Source: Sulfurimonas sp. (GTDB lineage Bacteria > Campylobacterota > Campylobacteria > Campylobacterales > Sulfurimonadaceae). From it: a stretch of 64,000 bases of DNA. How positions within the stretch are numbered: position 1 is the first letter of the stretch; each line of letters opens with the position of its first letter. Below are positions 17,272 to 26,896 of the stretch, one piece after another. The notes under the pieces are model-generated. The model made no database searches and had not been told where the DNA came from. It saw nothing but the letters and a program-made list of their open reading frames with translations. The stretch covers positions 1 through 64,000 of the forward strand of contig NZ_JAQTLH010000004.1 in assembly GCF_028714975.1 (NCBI RefSeq), read 5' to 3'. A program made the translations under genes and the position numbers.

Positions 17272-18258
17272 ATGATTAAAATATTTTTTGTGCTTTTGTT
17301 AAGCACTCTGCTTTTTGCAAAACATAATAGCTGTGAATTTCAAAACCAAAATTATACGGAAGTTTGTAACAAAGTAGTAGAAAACGGTGTGTCGTATGAG
17401 TATGCAAATAAATTTTTATTATCTTTTTTTAAAACACAAAAATTTGACGAAATAAGTTATGAGTACCTGCAGCCAAAATATATACAAGTTCATAAAAAAA
17501 ATGAGAAAAAAGCGAACAATGTACTGGTTAAATATATACCCGAGATGGTTGAACATCTAAAAAAATATAGTGAAGTTTATGATTATGCCGAGGAAAAATA
17601 TGGCGTAAACCGTGAGATAGTAGCTGCTATTTTGCTAAAAGAGACAAGGCTGGGAAAAATCGTGCCAAAACATGATGCGTTTATTGTTTTTAACACTTTA
17701 GTCGTGCGAACAAAACCAAACACGCAAAGAGAAAAGTGGCTCTTAAATATGGGCAAAACCAATATGGTATCTATCATCACACATTGTTATAAAAGAGGTG
17801 TAGAACCTGATGAGTGCAATCTGCCAAGCTCATACGCCGGAGCCGTAGGAATACCGCAGTTTATGCCCGATAGTTTTATATATAGCGAAGGATATAAAAC
17901 AGAAATTGCAGATTTGACAAAGATGGAAGATGCAATCTTGTCTGCTAGTAAATTTCTCAACAAAAAAGCCGAATTTACAGAGCTTCTTGACTGGAATAAA
18001 ATACCCGACATCGTAGATATCGAGTCAAAATGGTATGACTATGAGTTTGAAAATGAAGATGCTTCATTTGTTCATGCCAAAAACAAAGGTACCGATAAAG
18101 AGAGCAAATGCTTTACATGCGATAAAGAGGAGCTTAATTACTTAAGAGAGTACACAAAAAAAGTCTTGCGCTACAACAACTCCTCAAACTATGCAGTTGG
18201 CGTAATGCGTTTGGCTTATGAAGCGCAAAAAGGGCTTGTCCGTACAGAAGGAAAATAA
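17272..18258 (+). CDS. Lytic murein transglycosylase, MltB-like (GH103)
   Basis: A 328-residue exported protein with a signal peptide (FFVLLLSTLLFA). The catalytic Glu is in LLKETRLGK (near residue 120) and the MltB-type motif SSYAGAVGIPQFMPDSF follows near 185. It cleaves peptidoglycan with formation of 1,6-anhydroMurNAc ends, the substrate of the recycling operon just upstream. The C-terminal part is shorter than in E. coli MltB and has a CFTC pair (about 280). The ATG at 17272 follows GCGGGG; the TTG at 17266 is less likely. Confidence 0.85.
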   Translation: MIKIFFVLLLSTLLFAKHNSCEFQNQNYTEVCNKVVENGVSYEYANKFLLSFFKTQKFDEISYEYLQPKYIQVHKKNEKKANNVLVKYIPEMVEHLKKYSEVYDYAEEKYGVNREIVAAILLKETRLGKIVPKHDAFIVFNTLVVRTKPNTQREKWLLNMGKTNMVSIITHCYKRGVEPDECNLPSSYAGAVGIPQFMPDSFIYSEGYKTEIADLTKMEDAILSASKFLNKKAEFTELLDWNKIPDIVDIESKWYDYEFENEDASFVHAKNKGTDKESKCFTCDKEELNYLREYTKKVLRYNNSSNYAVGVMRLAYEAQKGLVRTEGK

Positions 18259-18300
18259 CCTAAAAATGCATTGTGTATACAAGGTAATAAATAAGCTTCT

Positions 18301-18379
18301 TTCATAACTAAAAGATTAGATTCCAAATTAAAATATTTTTTGTGCAAACTTGGACATAATTTAGAATCTAGGTTATGAA
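18301..18379. repeat. Dispersed imperfect inverted repeat, copy B
   Basis: TTCATAACTAAAAGATTAG followed by ATTCCAAATTA at the left pairs with TAATTTAGAATC followed by TAGGTTATGAA at the right, separated by about 30 bases. The terminal TTCATAAC/GTTATGAA arms are exact. It lies between the convergent transglycosylase and HiPIP genes and may work as a transcription end for both. Confidence 0.65.
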
Positions 18380-18401
18380 AAAAAGTAATATGGTTAGTTA
18401 C

Positions 18402-18644
18402 TTATTTTTTCTCTTGAAATATCCTACACCAGCCATCAGGGCTAATTGAACCTTCAACCATCTTACATTCGTTGGTCTGCGGAAGAAAGTAGACACAATT
18501 TAAACATCTCTTTCCATCATTTGGAGTCTCTTGATACTTAAATGTGTCTTTTGGTACTTTTGCATACAGCGGAGTCGTACTCCATGTCACTAAACCCAAC
18601 ATAGCCATATATTTAAAAAAAACTCTTCGTGTTAAAACTTTCAT
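18402..18644 (-). CDS. High-potential iron-sulfur protein (HiPIP)
   Basis: An 80-residue protein with a Tat signal (TRRVFFKYMAML, cleavage near YAK at 29) and the four HiPIP cluster cysteines at 47, 50, 60 and 73 (CLNC, then NEC and GWC) plus the family sequence VEGSISPDGWC. HiPIPs are soluble periplasmic electron carriers holding a 4Fe-4S cluster that cycles between 2+ and 3+. It stands alone, transcribed minus, and could link Sox or SQR electron flow to a terminal reductase. The partner is unknown. Confidence 0.92.
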   Translation of the reverse strand: MKVLTRRVFFKYMAMLGLVTWSTTPLYAKVPKDTFKYQETPNDGKRCLNCVYFLPQTNECKMVEGSISPDGWCRIFQEKK

Positions 18645-18758
18645 AACAATCTCCTTGTCATTTATATTAACTTTAGTGCTACACTTTAATCATATTTTTC
18701 TTAAATTATAATGAATTATTATATATAAATGATTTTGGCTATGCTGCGAGAAAGGATT

Positions 18759-19595
18759 TTAGAAAATAGTAGCCTTTAGAACATGCGACTCGTTGGGTTT
18801 TATGACTCTTGCATCATCAAATGCATTTGCCGACTCTATACAGAGCATATTTTGGTAAGCATCATCTCTCATCGCACTCATTCTTTTACACTTCTCTATC
18901 CACGGATTCCATACGACAACGGACAATGAGCCATCGTTTTTGATGTGAATCTCTCTGTTTTTATCCCCTAAAACTATCTCGCTATCAACTTCTTGGTAAA
19001 CTCTATCAACCTCTTGATTGAAGGCTATATCGCCGTTTTGCACTTCGTTTTTCCATGTCAGCGCATCCAAATAGGGCTTTTTATCTAACCCTTTAATAGA
19101 TACCTGTGAGATATCCGAGATAGCAAAATAAGTATGAAGCGCTTGTGAAATTTCAAAAGATTTGTCATCTAAGTTTGTAGTTTTTAACTCCATCGTCAAT
19201 CTATCTGAAATGGTAATTTTTAGCTCCAAAAGAAACTTATAGTACCACATTTTAAGCGTCTCTTCATTGTTAGAGAATCTAAAAGTAAGAGTTGTTGTTC
19301 TTTCGTCTACCTCATCGCCAAACACAAACTCCCACATAGAAATTCTTGCAAAACCGTGTTGAGGCAGACTTTTATCTTCATTAAACCCAAACCACGGCCA
19401 ACACACTGGAACACCGCCGCGGATTGCCTTGCCGTATTCGAAATCACTTACTTCACTAAGCCAAAGAAGAGGCTCTTCACCCATTCTTGCATAGTGAAAC
19501 AGATGTGCTCCCTGCAAAGCGACTTTTGCTTCTGCAACAGAATTTTTTATCTCTATATATGCAAAACCGTTTACTAATGTTTTATGAACAACCAT
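18759..19595 (-). CDS. D-hexose-6-phosphate mutarotase (YeaD-like)
   Basis: A 278-residue aldose-1-epimerase-fold protein with the YeaD-type sequence RGGVPVCWPWFG near 61 and PQHGFAR near 77 (catalytic His region), and ALHTYFAIS near 147. It interconverts alpha and beta anomers of hexose-6-phosphates such as glucose-6-phosphate. Its start overlaps the end of the sugar transporter gene by 22 bases, so it is the last gene of the four-gene minus operon beginning with the Kef-type antiporter. Confidence 0.88.
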   Translation of the reverse strand: MVVHKTLVNGFAYIEIKNSVAEAKVALQGAHLFHYARMGEEPLLWLSEVSDFEYGKAIRGGVPVCWPWFGFNEDKSLPQHGFARISMWEFVFGDEVDERTTTLTFRFSNNEETLKMWYYKFLLELKITISDRLTMELKTTNLDDKSFEISQALHTYFAISDISQVSIKGLDKKPYLDALTWKNEVQNGDIAFNQEVDRVYQEVDSEIVLGDKNREIHIKNDGSLSVVVWNPWIEKCKRMSAMRDDAYQNMLCIESANAFDDARVIKPNESHVLKATIF

Positions 19596-20860
19596 TCACT
19601 TCCCCAAGATGAGATTTTATGTCCTTTGAGTGCGTAAAAAAGTATAAAAGTGTAGCAAACTATGCCGATTAGGTAGGTTGATTGCATATCACCGCTCACT
19701 TGAGCTATTTTGCCGAAGAGTAGCGGAAGTATCGCACCTCCTGCTATCGCCATGATTAACAGTGCGCTTCCCTTAGCCGTATGTCTTCCCAACCCCTCTA
19801 ACGCCAAAGGCCAAATGGTAGGCCAGACAAGGGCATTTGCAAAACCCAAAAGTGCGACAAATGTTATAGTGTCAGGCAGAGTTCTCACTCCGCTCCAACC
19901 CCATAAAATCTCGCTGATTGTACTGCCTTGCGTTGATGAAGATGCAACACCGAGCAAAAACATCACTCCAAAGACACTAGAGAGCAGAAGCGCTTTTTCT
20001 TGTGAGAGATATTTGGGTATGAAAAGAACACCGACAAGATAGCCTAAAACCATAAAAATCATAGTAAAAGAGGTTAGGGCAGTATAGTTTTCTACGCTTA
20101 AATGTTGCCCGTAAAGCCCGATAGTATCTCCCGCGATTACCTCAATGCCGACATAAAAGAAGAGTGCAATCGCCCCCAAAACTACTCGTGGAAACTCAAA
20201 TATATTCTTCTCTTCTTCTTGCGTCTCTTTTGGAAACTCAAGTTCCGGAAGCGAAGAGAATTTCACAAGTGCTATCAAGCCACTCAAAACTACCGCCATT
20301 ATGATATACGGGGTTATAAGTTTTGAAGCCAGAGCCTCTTTTGCTTCGCTTGATAAATCCTCCATTGAACCGATGCCTGAGAGTATAAACGCGCTAAAAA
20401 GAAGAGGAACGATAACTCCGGCACTTTTATTTATAAGCCCCATTATACTTATACGCATAGCCGCACTCTTGATATCCCCGATGCAGACTATGTATGGATT
20501 TGAAGCAGTTTGCAGTATCGTAAGCCCTGTTCCCAGCGTAAAGAGTGCAGTTAAAAAAAGTATAAAACTTGCATTCATAGCAGCCGGTATAAAAAGAAGA
20601 CTACCGACAACCATGACTGCCAAGCCCAAAGCCATACCGTTTTTATAGCCTGTTTTCTCAAGCAGATAAGCCATCGGAAGAGCCATAACTGTATAGGCGA
20701 TGTAAAAAGCAAAAGTGACAAAGAGAGCTTGAAACTCGTTAAGGTCGCAAATGACTTTTAAAAAGGGGATGAGTGAGCCGTTGAGCCATGTAACAAACCC
20801 AAAAATGAAAAATAGAACTCCTATGATTGCCATAGGGACAAGCGTGGATTTACTTTGCAC
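19574..20860 (-). CDS. Sugar:proton symporter, FucP/GluP/NagP (FHS) family
   Basis: A 428-residue major facilitator with 12 hydrophobic helices. FFIFGFVTWLNGSLIPFLK (about 17-35) and LQTASNPYIV (around 115-124) are typical of the FHS subfamily, which includes L-fucose, glucose/galactose and N-acetylglucosamine (NagP) importers. Substrate cannot be decided from sequence. It overlaps the HAD gene upstream by 11 bases and the mutarotase downstream by 22. A sugar importer is notable in an organism otherwise looking lithoautotrophic; GlcNAc from the nearby recycling genes is one candidate. Confidence 0.85.
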   Translation of the reverse strand: MQSKSTLVPMAIIGVLFFIFGFVTWLNGSLIPFLKVICDLNEFQALFVTFAFYIAYTVMALPMAYLLEKTGYKNGMALGLAVMVVGSLLFIPAAMNASFILFLTALFTLGTGLTILQTASNPYIVCIGDIKSAAMRISIMGLINKSAGVIVPLLFSAFILSGIGSMEDLSSEAKEALASKLITPYIIMAVVLSGLIALVKFSSLPELEFPKETQEEEKNIFEFPRVVLGAIALFFYVGIEVIAGDTIGLYGQHLSVENYTALTSFTMIFMVLGYLVGVLFIPKYLSQEKALLLSSVFGVMFLLGVASSSTQGSTISEILWGWSGVRTLPDTITFVALLGFANALVWPTIWPLALEGLGRHTAKGSALLIMAIAGGAILPLLFGKIAQVSGDMQSTYLIGIVCYTFILFYALKGHKISSWGSEWLFIKH

Positions 20861-21680
20861 TTTTTAGACTTTTTAGATAGTGTGCAACTGCATCTTCATC
20901 GTTTGTATGAGGCAGAACGATATTTGCCAGTTTTTTTACACCCTCTTGCGCATTTGCAACCGCAACGGAAGTTCCCGCTAACTCAAACATACCGACATCG
21001 TTAAAATTATCTCCAAAAACAGTGAGTTTAGAGAGGTCAAAACCGATATATTCGCTCACACTCTTTATGCCGTGAGATTTATCTGCGTCTTTATGCAAAA
21101 TTGTCAAAAAATAGCAGCCGACATAAGCTTCGGGTGCTAAGATATATTTCAAACTATCTCCAAAAATCTTCTCTATTTGAAGTGCAAGTTCTCGCAACAA
21201 AACCTCATCTCCAAAATAGACGATTTTAAAATTATCATCCATCGCACGAAGATTGCTCTGCTGATTGTGGTGATCGTCATTTTTATAATTTTTAAGCACC
21301 TCTTTTTGATGTGCATTTAAAACGGTAGAGTAAGAGAAAATTTCGCGCAGAGTGCCATCTGCCAAAGAGAGGATAAAAGGGTAGATACCCAGCTTCGCAC
21401 CCTCGTCTATAATAGCATCCGATACCGCTTTGTTTATAAACTTTGTGTCTATTATCTTCTTATCCATAGTTGCTATTAAAGCCCCGTCAAGCAGTATCAT
21501 CGGAGCATTTATTTGAACATTCTCTATAAACTGGAGTGTTTTTTTGTATGTTCTAGCCGTTGCAACACTCACGATAGAATTATTTGCCGTCTCATTCCAA
21601 ATCTCTCTGGTAAATCCGCTTATAGAGAGATCGGTTCGTAAAAACGTATGATCCAGATCCGTTATAAAGATACTCTTCAT
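20850..21680 (-). CDS. HAD-superfamily (Cof-type) hydrolase
   Basis: A 276-residue HAD phosphatase: nucleophile motif FITDLDHTFLRTD (5-17) and motif III-IV VFGDNFNDVGMF near 215, with a type IIB cap between. It resembles the Cof or sugar-phosphate phosphatase branch. The ATG at 21680 follows GGAGGAAAAAAGCA and overlaps the antiporter stop as ATGA; the ORF extension to 21704 is rejected. A sugar-phosphate substrate is suggested by the transporter and mutarotase downstream, but is not shown. Confidence 0.85.
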   Translation of the reverse strand: MKSIFITDLDHTFLRTDLSISGFTREIWNETANNSIVSVATARTYKKTLQFIENVQINAPMILLDGALIATMDKKIIDTKFINKAVSDAIIDEGAKLGIYPFILSLADGTLREIFSYSTVLNAHQKEVLKNYKNDDHHNQQSNLRAMDDNFKIVYFGDEVLLRELALQIEKIFGDSLKYILAPEAYVGCYFLTILHKDADKSHGIKSVSEYIGFDLSKLTVFGDNFNDVGMFELAGTSVAVANAQEGVKKLANIVLPHTNDEDAVAHYLKSLKSAK

Positions 21681-23305
21681 TGCTTTTTTCCTCCGATTTG
21701 GCATGTCATCATTCGCTCAACCAATATACGCCCTATTTCCACTTTATCATCTACAATCGATGTTATCGGTAAATCTTGCAGATTCTCTTTATCCTCAAGT
21801 GTCGCTACTTTGACGACAAGGTTTACATCTTTTGTATGTTTTAGTACAGCTTCGCAGATAGCTCTTTTTTTCTCGATGTTATCAAGCGTTACAATTACCG
21901 CAACAGAGTTCTTGGCATGCAGAGCGTCTAATAAAGATAGCTTTGACATATCACCAAGATACGCCTCTTTACCCTCTTTTAATGCTTCTTGAACTTGTTT
22001 TGGGTTATTGTCTATGATAACATAATGCGCATTAATGAGATCAAGATTTTTTGCAACAAATTTTCCCGTGACACTATACCCACATATTATGACATGATCT
22101 TTGCGTGAAACAAAAGCAGAAGTATCCAATCCTAAGTATTGATAATTACTAATATAACTTACAAACTTATTTATTTTAGAGATAAAAAACGGTGTAATCA
22201 CCATAGAAAAGATAACTACCAAAACAAAAAGAGACTCAAGCTCTTTTTCTAAAAGCCCTCCTACACTTGCTACGGCAAAAATAACAAATGAAAATTCTCC
22301 TACTTGCGAGAGCGCAAGAGCCGTCTTAAGTGAACGGGTATGTGACGAAGTGATACGCATTATCACATATGTTATAGCTGTTTTTGAAATAAAGATAAGA
22401 ATAAAAGTCGTAATGATTATATCGATATGTTTTATGAAAAAGACAATATCTATCTTCATACCTACGACGATAAAAAATGTTCCAAGCAAAATATCTTTAA
22501 ACGGGGCTATATCCGATTCGACTTTATGGTGGTACTTTGTCTCCGCTATAATCATTCCTGCTACAAAAGCTCCAAGGGAGTAGGTAAAACCCATAAATGA
22601 AGCCAAAAGTCCTGCACTTACTACAATAAAAAGGACAGAACTCATAAAAAGCTCATCTACTTCACTTCTAGCAGAAAAATGTAAAAGCCAAGTCATAACT
22701 CTTTTTCCGACAATAAAAAGTAGCCCTAAAACCAAAACGGCACTTATAAATGTATCTATCAATACCGTAGATATGGATTGTGTGCCTTTGCTTGCTAAAA
22801 ATCCTAAAAAGATTAAAATAGGTATAACAGCAATATCTTGAAATATCAAAATTCCCATTGCTCTTTGCCCATAAGGGTTATTGATTTCTTTTGAGTTTTT
22901 TAAATAACTAAGCACAACAGCGGTCGATGAGAGCGCGATAGCAAGTGCAACTATAATAGCAGGAACGGTCGGAAGTCCAAAATAATAATAGGATACTAAA
23001 AAAATAAAGATAGCAGTGAGGCTTACTTGTAAAAAACCGTTAAAAAAGATCTCCGCCTTCATACTGTTCATTTTTGATAAAGAGACTTCAAGACCTATCG
23101 TAAACATTAAAAAAACGACCCCAAAATCTCCTATATGCCCAAGCATAGCAGAACTGCCATACTCTCGCAAATCAAACGCATAAACTATTATGGTACCGGT
23201 TAATATATAGCCTATAATCTGTGAAACACCTAGCCGTTTTAAAAGTAAGTTCAGTACCGTTGAGAGACCCAAAGCCACTACTATATATAAAAGTACAAAA
23301 TCCAT
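21677..23305 (-). CDS. CPA2-type cation:proton antiporter with RCK domain (KefB/YbaL-like)
   Basis: A 542-residue protein. Residues 1-380 are a 12-13 helix Na/H-exchanger domain (QIIGYILTGTIIV, AIALSSTAVVLSYL, FQDIAVIPILIF). Residues 400-515 form a TrkA-N/RCK nucleotide-binding domain (HVIICGYSVTGKFVAKNL). It probably expels potassium or sodium under NAD(H) or stress control. It is the first gene of the minus operon continuing with the HAD, sugar transporter and mutarotase genes. Confidence 0.9.
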   Translation of the reverse strand: MDFVLLYIVVALGLSTVLNLLLKRLGVSQIIGYILTGTIIVYAFDLREYGSSAMLGHIGDFGVVFLMFTIGLEVSLSKMNSMKAEIFFNGFLQVSLTAIFIFLVSYYYFGLPTVPAIIVALAIALSSTAVVLSYLKNSKEINNPYGQRAMGILIFQDIAVIPILIFLGFLASKGTQSISTVLIDTFISAVLVLGLLFIVGKRVMTWLLHFSARSEVDELFMSSVLFIVVSAGLLASFMGFTYSLGAFVAGMIIAETKYHHKVESDIAPFKDILLGTFFIVVGMKIDIVFFIKHIDIIITTFILIFISKTAITYVIMRITSSHTRSLKTALALSQVGEFSFVIFAVASVGGLLEKELESLFVLVVIFSMVITPFFISKINKFVSYISNYQYLGLDTSAFVSRKDHVIICGYSVTGKFVAKNLDLINAHYVIIDNNPKQVQEALKEGKEAYLGDMSKLSLLDALHAKNSVAVIVTLDNIEKKRAICEAVLKHTKDVNLVVKVATLEDKENLQDLPITSIVDDKVEIGRILVERMMTCQIGGKKQ

Positions 23306-23407
23306 CTAAATCTTTATTTATTAAATTATCTGTTATTCTACCAAAATATTCTTATAGCCTACTATTTTTAAAGGATATTGATGTACTAATTTTAAGAGAT
23401 ACTATAC

Positions 23408-23413
23408 TATAAT
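23408..23413 (+). promoter_or_regulatory. -10 box upstream of pyrG
   Basis: GATACTATACTATAATCGCG holds a TATAAT 32 bases before the pyrG ATG. It lies in the 140-base divergent gap between the antiporter gene and pyrG. No convincing -35 is seen. Confidence 0.5.
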
Positions 23414-23445
23414 CGCGTCTTTAATTGACATTTTGGAGCTATTTT

Positions 23446-25074
23446 ATGACTAAATATATTTTTGTTACCGGTGGTGTTTTAAGTTCCCTTGGAAAAGGGA
23501 TAACAGCGGCTAGTATTGGCACTTTGCTTAAACACTCAGGCAAACAAGTCGGTATGTTGAAGATAGATCCATACATAAATGTCGATCCCGGAACTATGAG
23601 TCCGCTCGAACACGGTGAAGTATTTGTTACAAAAGACGGAGCGGAGACGGATCTTGATATCGGAAACTACGAGAGGTTTTTAGACACCTCTTACCTAAAA
23701 TCCAGCAACTTTACTACCGGTCAAGTCTACTCTACGGTAATCGAGCGTGAGCGTGCAGGCGGATATTTGGGACAAACGATTCAAGTTATCCCTCATATCG
23801 TAGGCGAAATCGTAAAACGCATAAAAGAGGCAGGAGAGGGTCATGAGATACTTATAGTAGAACTTGGCGGAACTGTCGGCGATATCGAAGGTCTTCCGTT
23901 CATGGAAGCGATTCGCCAGATGAAACATGATGACGAAGTTGAGGGAACTTTTTTTGTACATGTAACGCTTATTCCATTCATCAAAGCTGCGGGCGAGTTA
24001 AAAAGCAAACCGACTCAGCACTCTGTTCAAGAGCTTCGCCGCATAGGTATCACTCCCCAAATGATAATTGCCAGAAGTGAAAATGCACTGCCAAAAACTT
24101 TCAAGAAAAAACTGGCGATGAGCTGTGATGTTTCTGCGGATAGCGTTATAGAGGCACTTGATGCCGCAACTATTTATGATATTCCTATTACATTTTTGAG
24201 ACAAAACATCCTAAAACCTATTTCAAAAGAGTTGGGTTTAGGTGAACTTAATCCAAATATGGAAAAATGGGACTCTCTGGTTAAAAAAATAGTTCAACCG
24301 AAAAATCGCATTGTTCTTGGTTTTGTCGGCAAATATCTTGAGCTAAAAGAGGCATATAAATCTCTAACAGAGTCCCTCATCCACGCCGGAGCGCATCTTG
24401 ACACTCGTGTTGATATTCACTGGGTGGACAGCGAAGAGGTTGAAGAAAGAGGAGCCGAAGCACTGCTTAGCGATTGTGACTCTGTTTTAGTTGCAGGTGG
24501 GTTTGGAAACCGTGGTGTTGAGGGCAAAATCAAGGCTATCGAATACGCAAGAGTAAACAAAATCCCATATCTTGGCATCTGTCTTGGAATGCAGCTTACA
24601 CTTGTTGAATATGCAAGAAATGTACTTGGATTTGAGGGCGCAAACTCTGTAGAATTTGATGCAAATACACCTTATCCGATGATTTATCTTATTGACAATT
24701 TCTTAGATCAAAGCGGAAACACACAACTTCGTACTCATAAGTCACCGATGGGCGGAACTCTTAGACTCGGAGAGTATCCATGTGACACCTTAGAGGGCTC
24801 GATTATACGCAAAGCTTACGGCGGAGCAAAAACGATTTTTGAGAGACATCGCCATAGATATGAAGCAAATCCGACTTACCGCAAGCAGCTAGAAGATGCG
24901 GGTATGATAGTTACGGGTGAGTCAAACGGGCTGATAGAGGCTGTTGAGATAAAGGATCATCCATGGTTTTTAGGTGTTCAATTTCATCCGGAATTCACAT
25001 CAAGACTTCAGACTCCAAACCCGTCAATCTTAGCATTTGTTGAAGCGACTCTCAACATTTCGCGAAAAGAGTAG
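23446..25074 (+). CDS. pyrG: CTP synthase
   Basis: A 542-residue protein of normal length: N-terminal synthetase domain with [14 protein letters not shown] (4-17) and C-terminal class I glutamine amidotransferase domain with nucleophile Cys in [10 protein letters not shown] (near 385) and catalytic His/Glu in VQFHPEF. It aminates UTP to CTP. The ATG at 23446 follows TTTTGGAGCTATTTT; the in-frame Met at 23425 adds seven non-family residues. recJ follows at once. Confidence 0.97.
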   Translation: MTKYIFVTGGVLSSLGKGITAASIGTLLKHSGKQVGMLKIDPYINVDPGTMSPLEHGEVFVTKDGAETDLDIGNYERFLDTSYLKSSNFTTGQVYSTVIERERAGGYLGQTIQVIPHIVGEIVKRIKEAGEGHEILIVELGGTVGDIEGLPFMEAIRQMKHDDEVEGTFFVHVTLIPFIKAAGELKSKPTQHSVQELRRIGITPQMIIARSENALPKTFKKKLAMSCDVSADSVIEALDAATIYDIPITFLRQNILKPISKELGLGELNPNMEKWDSLVKKIVQPKNRIVLGFVGKYLELKEAYKSLTESLIHAGAHLDTRVDIHWVDSEEVEERGAEALLSDCDSVLVAGGFGNRGVEGKIKAIEYARVNKIPYLGICLGMQLTLVEYARNVLGFEGANSVEFDANTPYPMIYLIDNFLDQSGNTQLRTHKSPMGGTLRLGEYPCDTLEGSIIRKAYGGAKTIFERHRHRYEANPTYRKQLEDAGMIVTGESNGLIEAVEIKDHPWFLGVQFHPEFTSRLQTPNPSILAFVEATLNISRKE

Positions 25075-25087
25075 TTTACAACTAGAT

Positions 25088-26692
25088 ATGCGAAACTTTG
25101 ATGATCTTCCCATCCTAAACAAATCAACTCTCTTTGAGTTGCTCTCACGGAGATTTGACACAGAGGATAAAAAACTCTCACAAATCCCCGACCCCGCCCT
25201 GCTTCATGATGCTCCAAAGGCTGCTAAAAAAATAGCAGATGCCATAAGGGATAAGAAAAAGATAACAATAGTCGGCGATTATGATGTAGACGGCATTGGT
25301 GCAACTGCAATTATGGTTGACTTTTTTAGACAAATTCCATATCCGCTGGATGCAATAATCCCAAACCGTTTTAGCGACGGTTACGGTGTAAGCCCAAACA
25401 TCTTAAACAGAGTAGATACCGACCTCATCATAACGGTAGACAACGGCATAAGCGCCGTTGAAGCCGCAGAGATTTGCAAACAAAGAGGCATTGAACTCAT
25501 CATTACAGACCACCATACACCGCCTGAGACACTGCCTCACGCTTACGCCATTGTAAATCCAAAACTCTCGGCATGCATATACCCGTTTGAAGAGATTTGC
25601 GGAGCGCAGGTTGCATGGCTGCTTCTTGGGCTTCTAAAAAAAGAGTTAAATCTCTCCATAGATATGAAAAGCTTTTTGGATATTTTATGTATCGCCATAA
25701 TCGCCGATATCATGCCGCTTAAAGATATAAACAGAACTCTCGTAAAAGAGGGTTTAAAAGTTTTAATGAACTCCAAAAGACCATCTTCTATTATAATGAA
25801 AGATTTTTTAAATAAAAACCCTATAACTTCAGAAGATATAGCATTTCAAATAGCACCTCGCATAAACTCGGCAGGAAGACTGGAAGACGCAACTATTGCT
25901 TTAGAATTTTTAACTGCAACTACAACAAACCAAGCCTACAAGCAGTTTGAGAGACTAAACTCTCTTAACGAACAAAGACGAGAGAGCGAAGCGCAAACAA
26001 CAAAAGAGGCTATAGAGATGGTAGAGAGTTTGCCCGACATCCCGCAAGTTATCGTAGTAGCACATGAAGATTGGCACGAGGGTGTAGTCGGAATAGTCGC
26101 TTCAAGGCTAGTGGATCGTTTTGAAAAACCGGCAATCGTACTAAGCATAAAAGAGGGTTTGGCAAAAGGAAGTGCTAGAAGTTTAGGAGATGTCAATATA
26201 TTTGAACTCATCAAAGAAAACTCATCATATCTAAGCAAATTTGGCGGACATAAAATGGCTGCAGGACTTCTTTTGGAGGAAGAAAAGATTGATAATTTCA
26301 GAGATGCAATCAATAAAAGAGCTCAAAACATAGAACCGAATGATTTTTTACCAAAAGAGAGCGTGCTTGGAGTTTTAGATATTGATGATATAGACTTTGA
26401 ACTGCTTACTATGCTTGAGAGCTTCGAACCTTTTGGAGAAGCAAACGCTCGCCCGAAATTTTTACTAAAAGATGCACAGATAGTCGACATTAAACTTATG
26501 GGAAGCGACAAATCACACTCAAAAATCACACTTAAAAAATCGCAAAATACGATAAAAACCCTAGAGCTGGTTGCATTTAGAACTGTTTTAGAGATGCCAA
26601 AAGATAAAAAAATTTCATGCAACTACACAATCTCAAAAAATGAGTTTAACTCCAAAGTCTCCATACAACTGCTCTTGAATAAAATTTATTAA
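25088..26692 (+). CDS. recJ: Single-stranded-DNA-specific exonuclease RecJ
   Basis: A 534-residue DHH-family nuclease. Motifs visible: VGDYDVDGIGATA (around 64, motif I/II), ITDHHTPPE (DHH, near 139), the DHHA1 domain region VVGIVASRLVDRFEKPAIVL (near 340) and SKFGGHKMAAGL. RecJ degrades 5'-ended single strands in recombination and mismatch repair. The start at 25088 lies 13 bases after the pyrG stop; an earlier Met at 25037 overlaps pyrG and is less family-like, but the ribosome-binding site is weak for both. Confidence 0.93.
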   Translation: MRNFDDLPILNKSTLFELLSRRFDTEDKKLSQIPDPALLHDAPKAAKKIADAIRDKKKITIVGDYDVDGIGATAIMVDFFRQIPYPLDAIIPNRFSDGYGVSPNILNRVDTDLIITVDNGISAVEAAEICKQRGIELIITDHHTPPETLPHAYAIVNPKLSACIYPFEEICGAQVAWLLLGLLKKELNLSIDMKSFLDILCIAIIADIMPLKDINRTLVKEGLKVLMNSKRPSSIIMKDFLNKNPITSEDIAFQIAPRINSAGRLEDATIALEFLTATTTNQAYKQFERLNSLNEQRRESEAQTTKEAIEMVESLPDIPQVIVVAHEDWHEGVVGIVASRLVDRFEKPAIVLSIKEGLAKGSARSLGDVNIFELIKENSSYLSKFGGHKMAAGLLLEEEKIDNFRDAINKRAQNIEPNDFLPKESVLGVLDIDDIDFELLTMLESFEPFGEANARPKFLLKDAQIVDIKLMGSDKSHSKITLKKSQNTIKTLELVAFRTVLEMPKDKKISCNYTISKNEFNSKVSIQLLLNKIY

Positions 26693-26696
26693 ACTT

Positions 26697-26784
26697 CTTG
26701 AATAACTAAAAAATTAGATTTCAAAACTTCCGTCATCCTGAACTCGCGTTCCCTTTGGGTATGATTCAGAATCTAGGTTATGAA
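26697..26784. repeat. Dispersed imperfect inverted repeat, copy C
   Basis: The outer arms ACTTCTTGAATAACT and AATCTAGGTTATGAAGT are imperfect inverts. The inner part reads GTCATCCTGAACTCGCG, then CTTTGGGTATGATTCAG. That inner part is nearly identical, in reverse complement, to 37631-37672, where it is translated as the end of a protein. The copy lies between recJ and the DUF3373 gene. Confidence 0.75.
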
Positions 26785-26846
26785 GTCTATTATATTCCTT
26801 TATTTTAAAATAAGTTAATTTCATAAACGCGATATTTAAAACCATA

Positions 26847-26884
26847 TTAAGCTTTAAAATTGTAACATTGATAAAATTATCACA
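26847..26884 (+). promoter_or_regulatory. Shared 38-bp leader/operator, copy 1 (DUF3373 gene)
   Basis: A 38-base segment ending 12 bases before the ATG aligns without gaps to 28703-28740 upstream of the SQR gene, with 28 identical positions by eye. It contains the dyad TGATAA-AA-TTATCA (26869-26882) followed by CA. TGATA-N6-TCACA partly resembles a CRP/FNR-family half-site arrangement. A regulator or an RNA leader function are both possible. Confidence 0.5.
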
Positions 26885-26896
26885 AAAGGGATTTAC

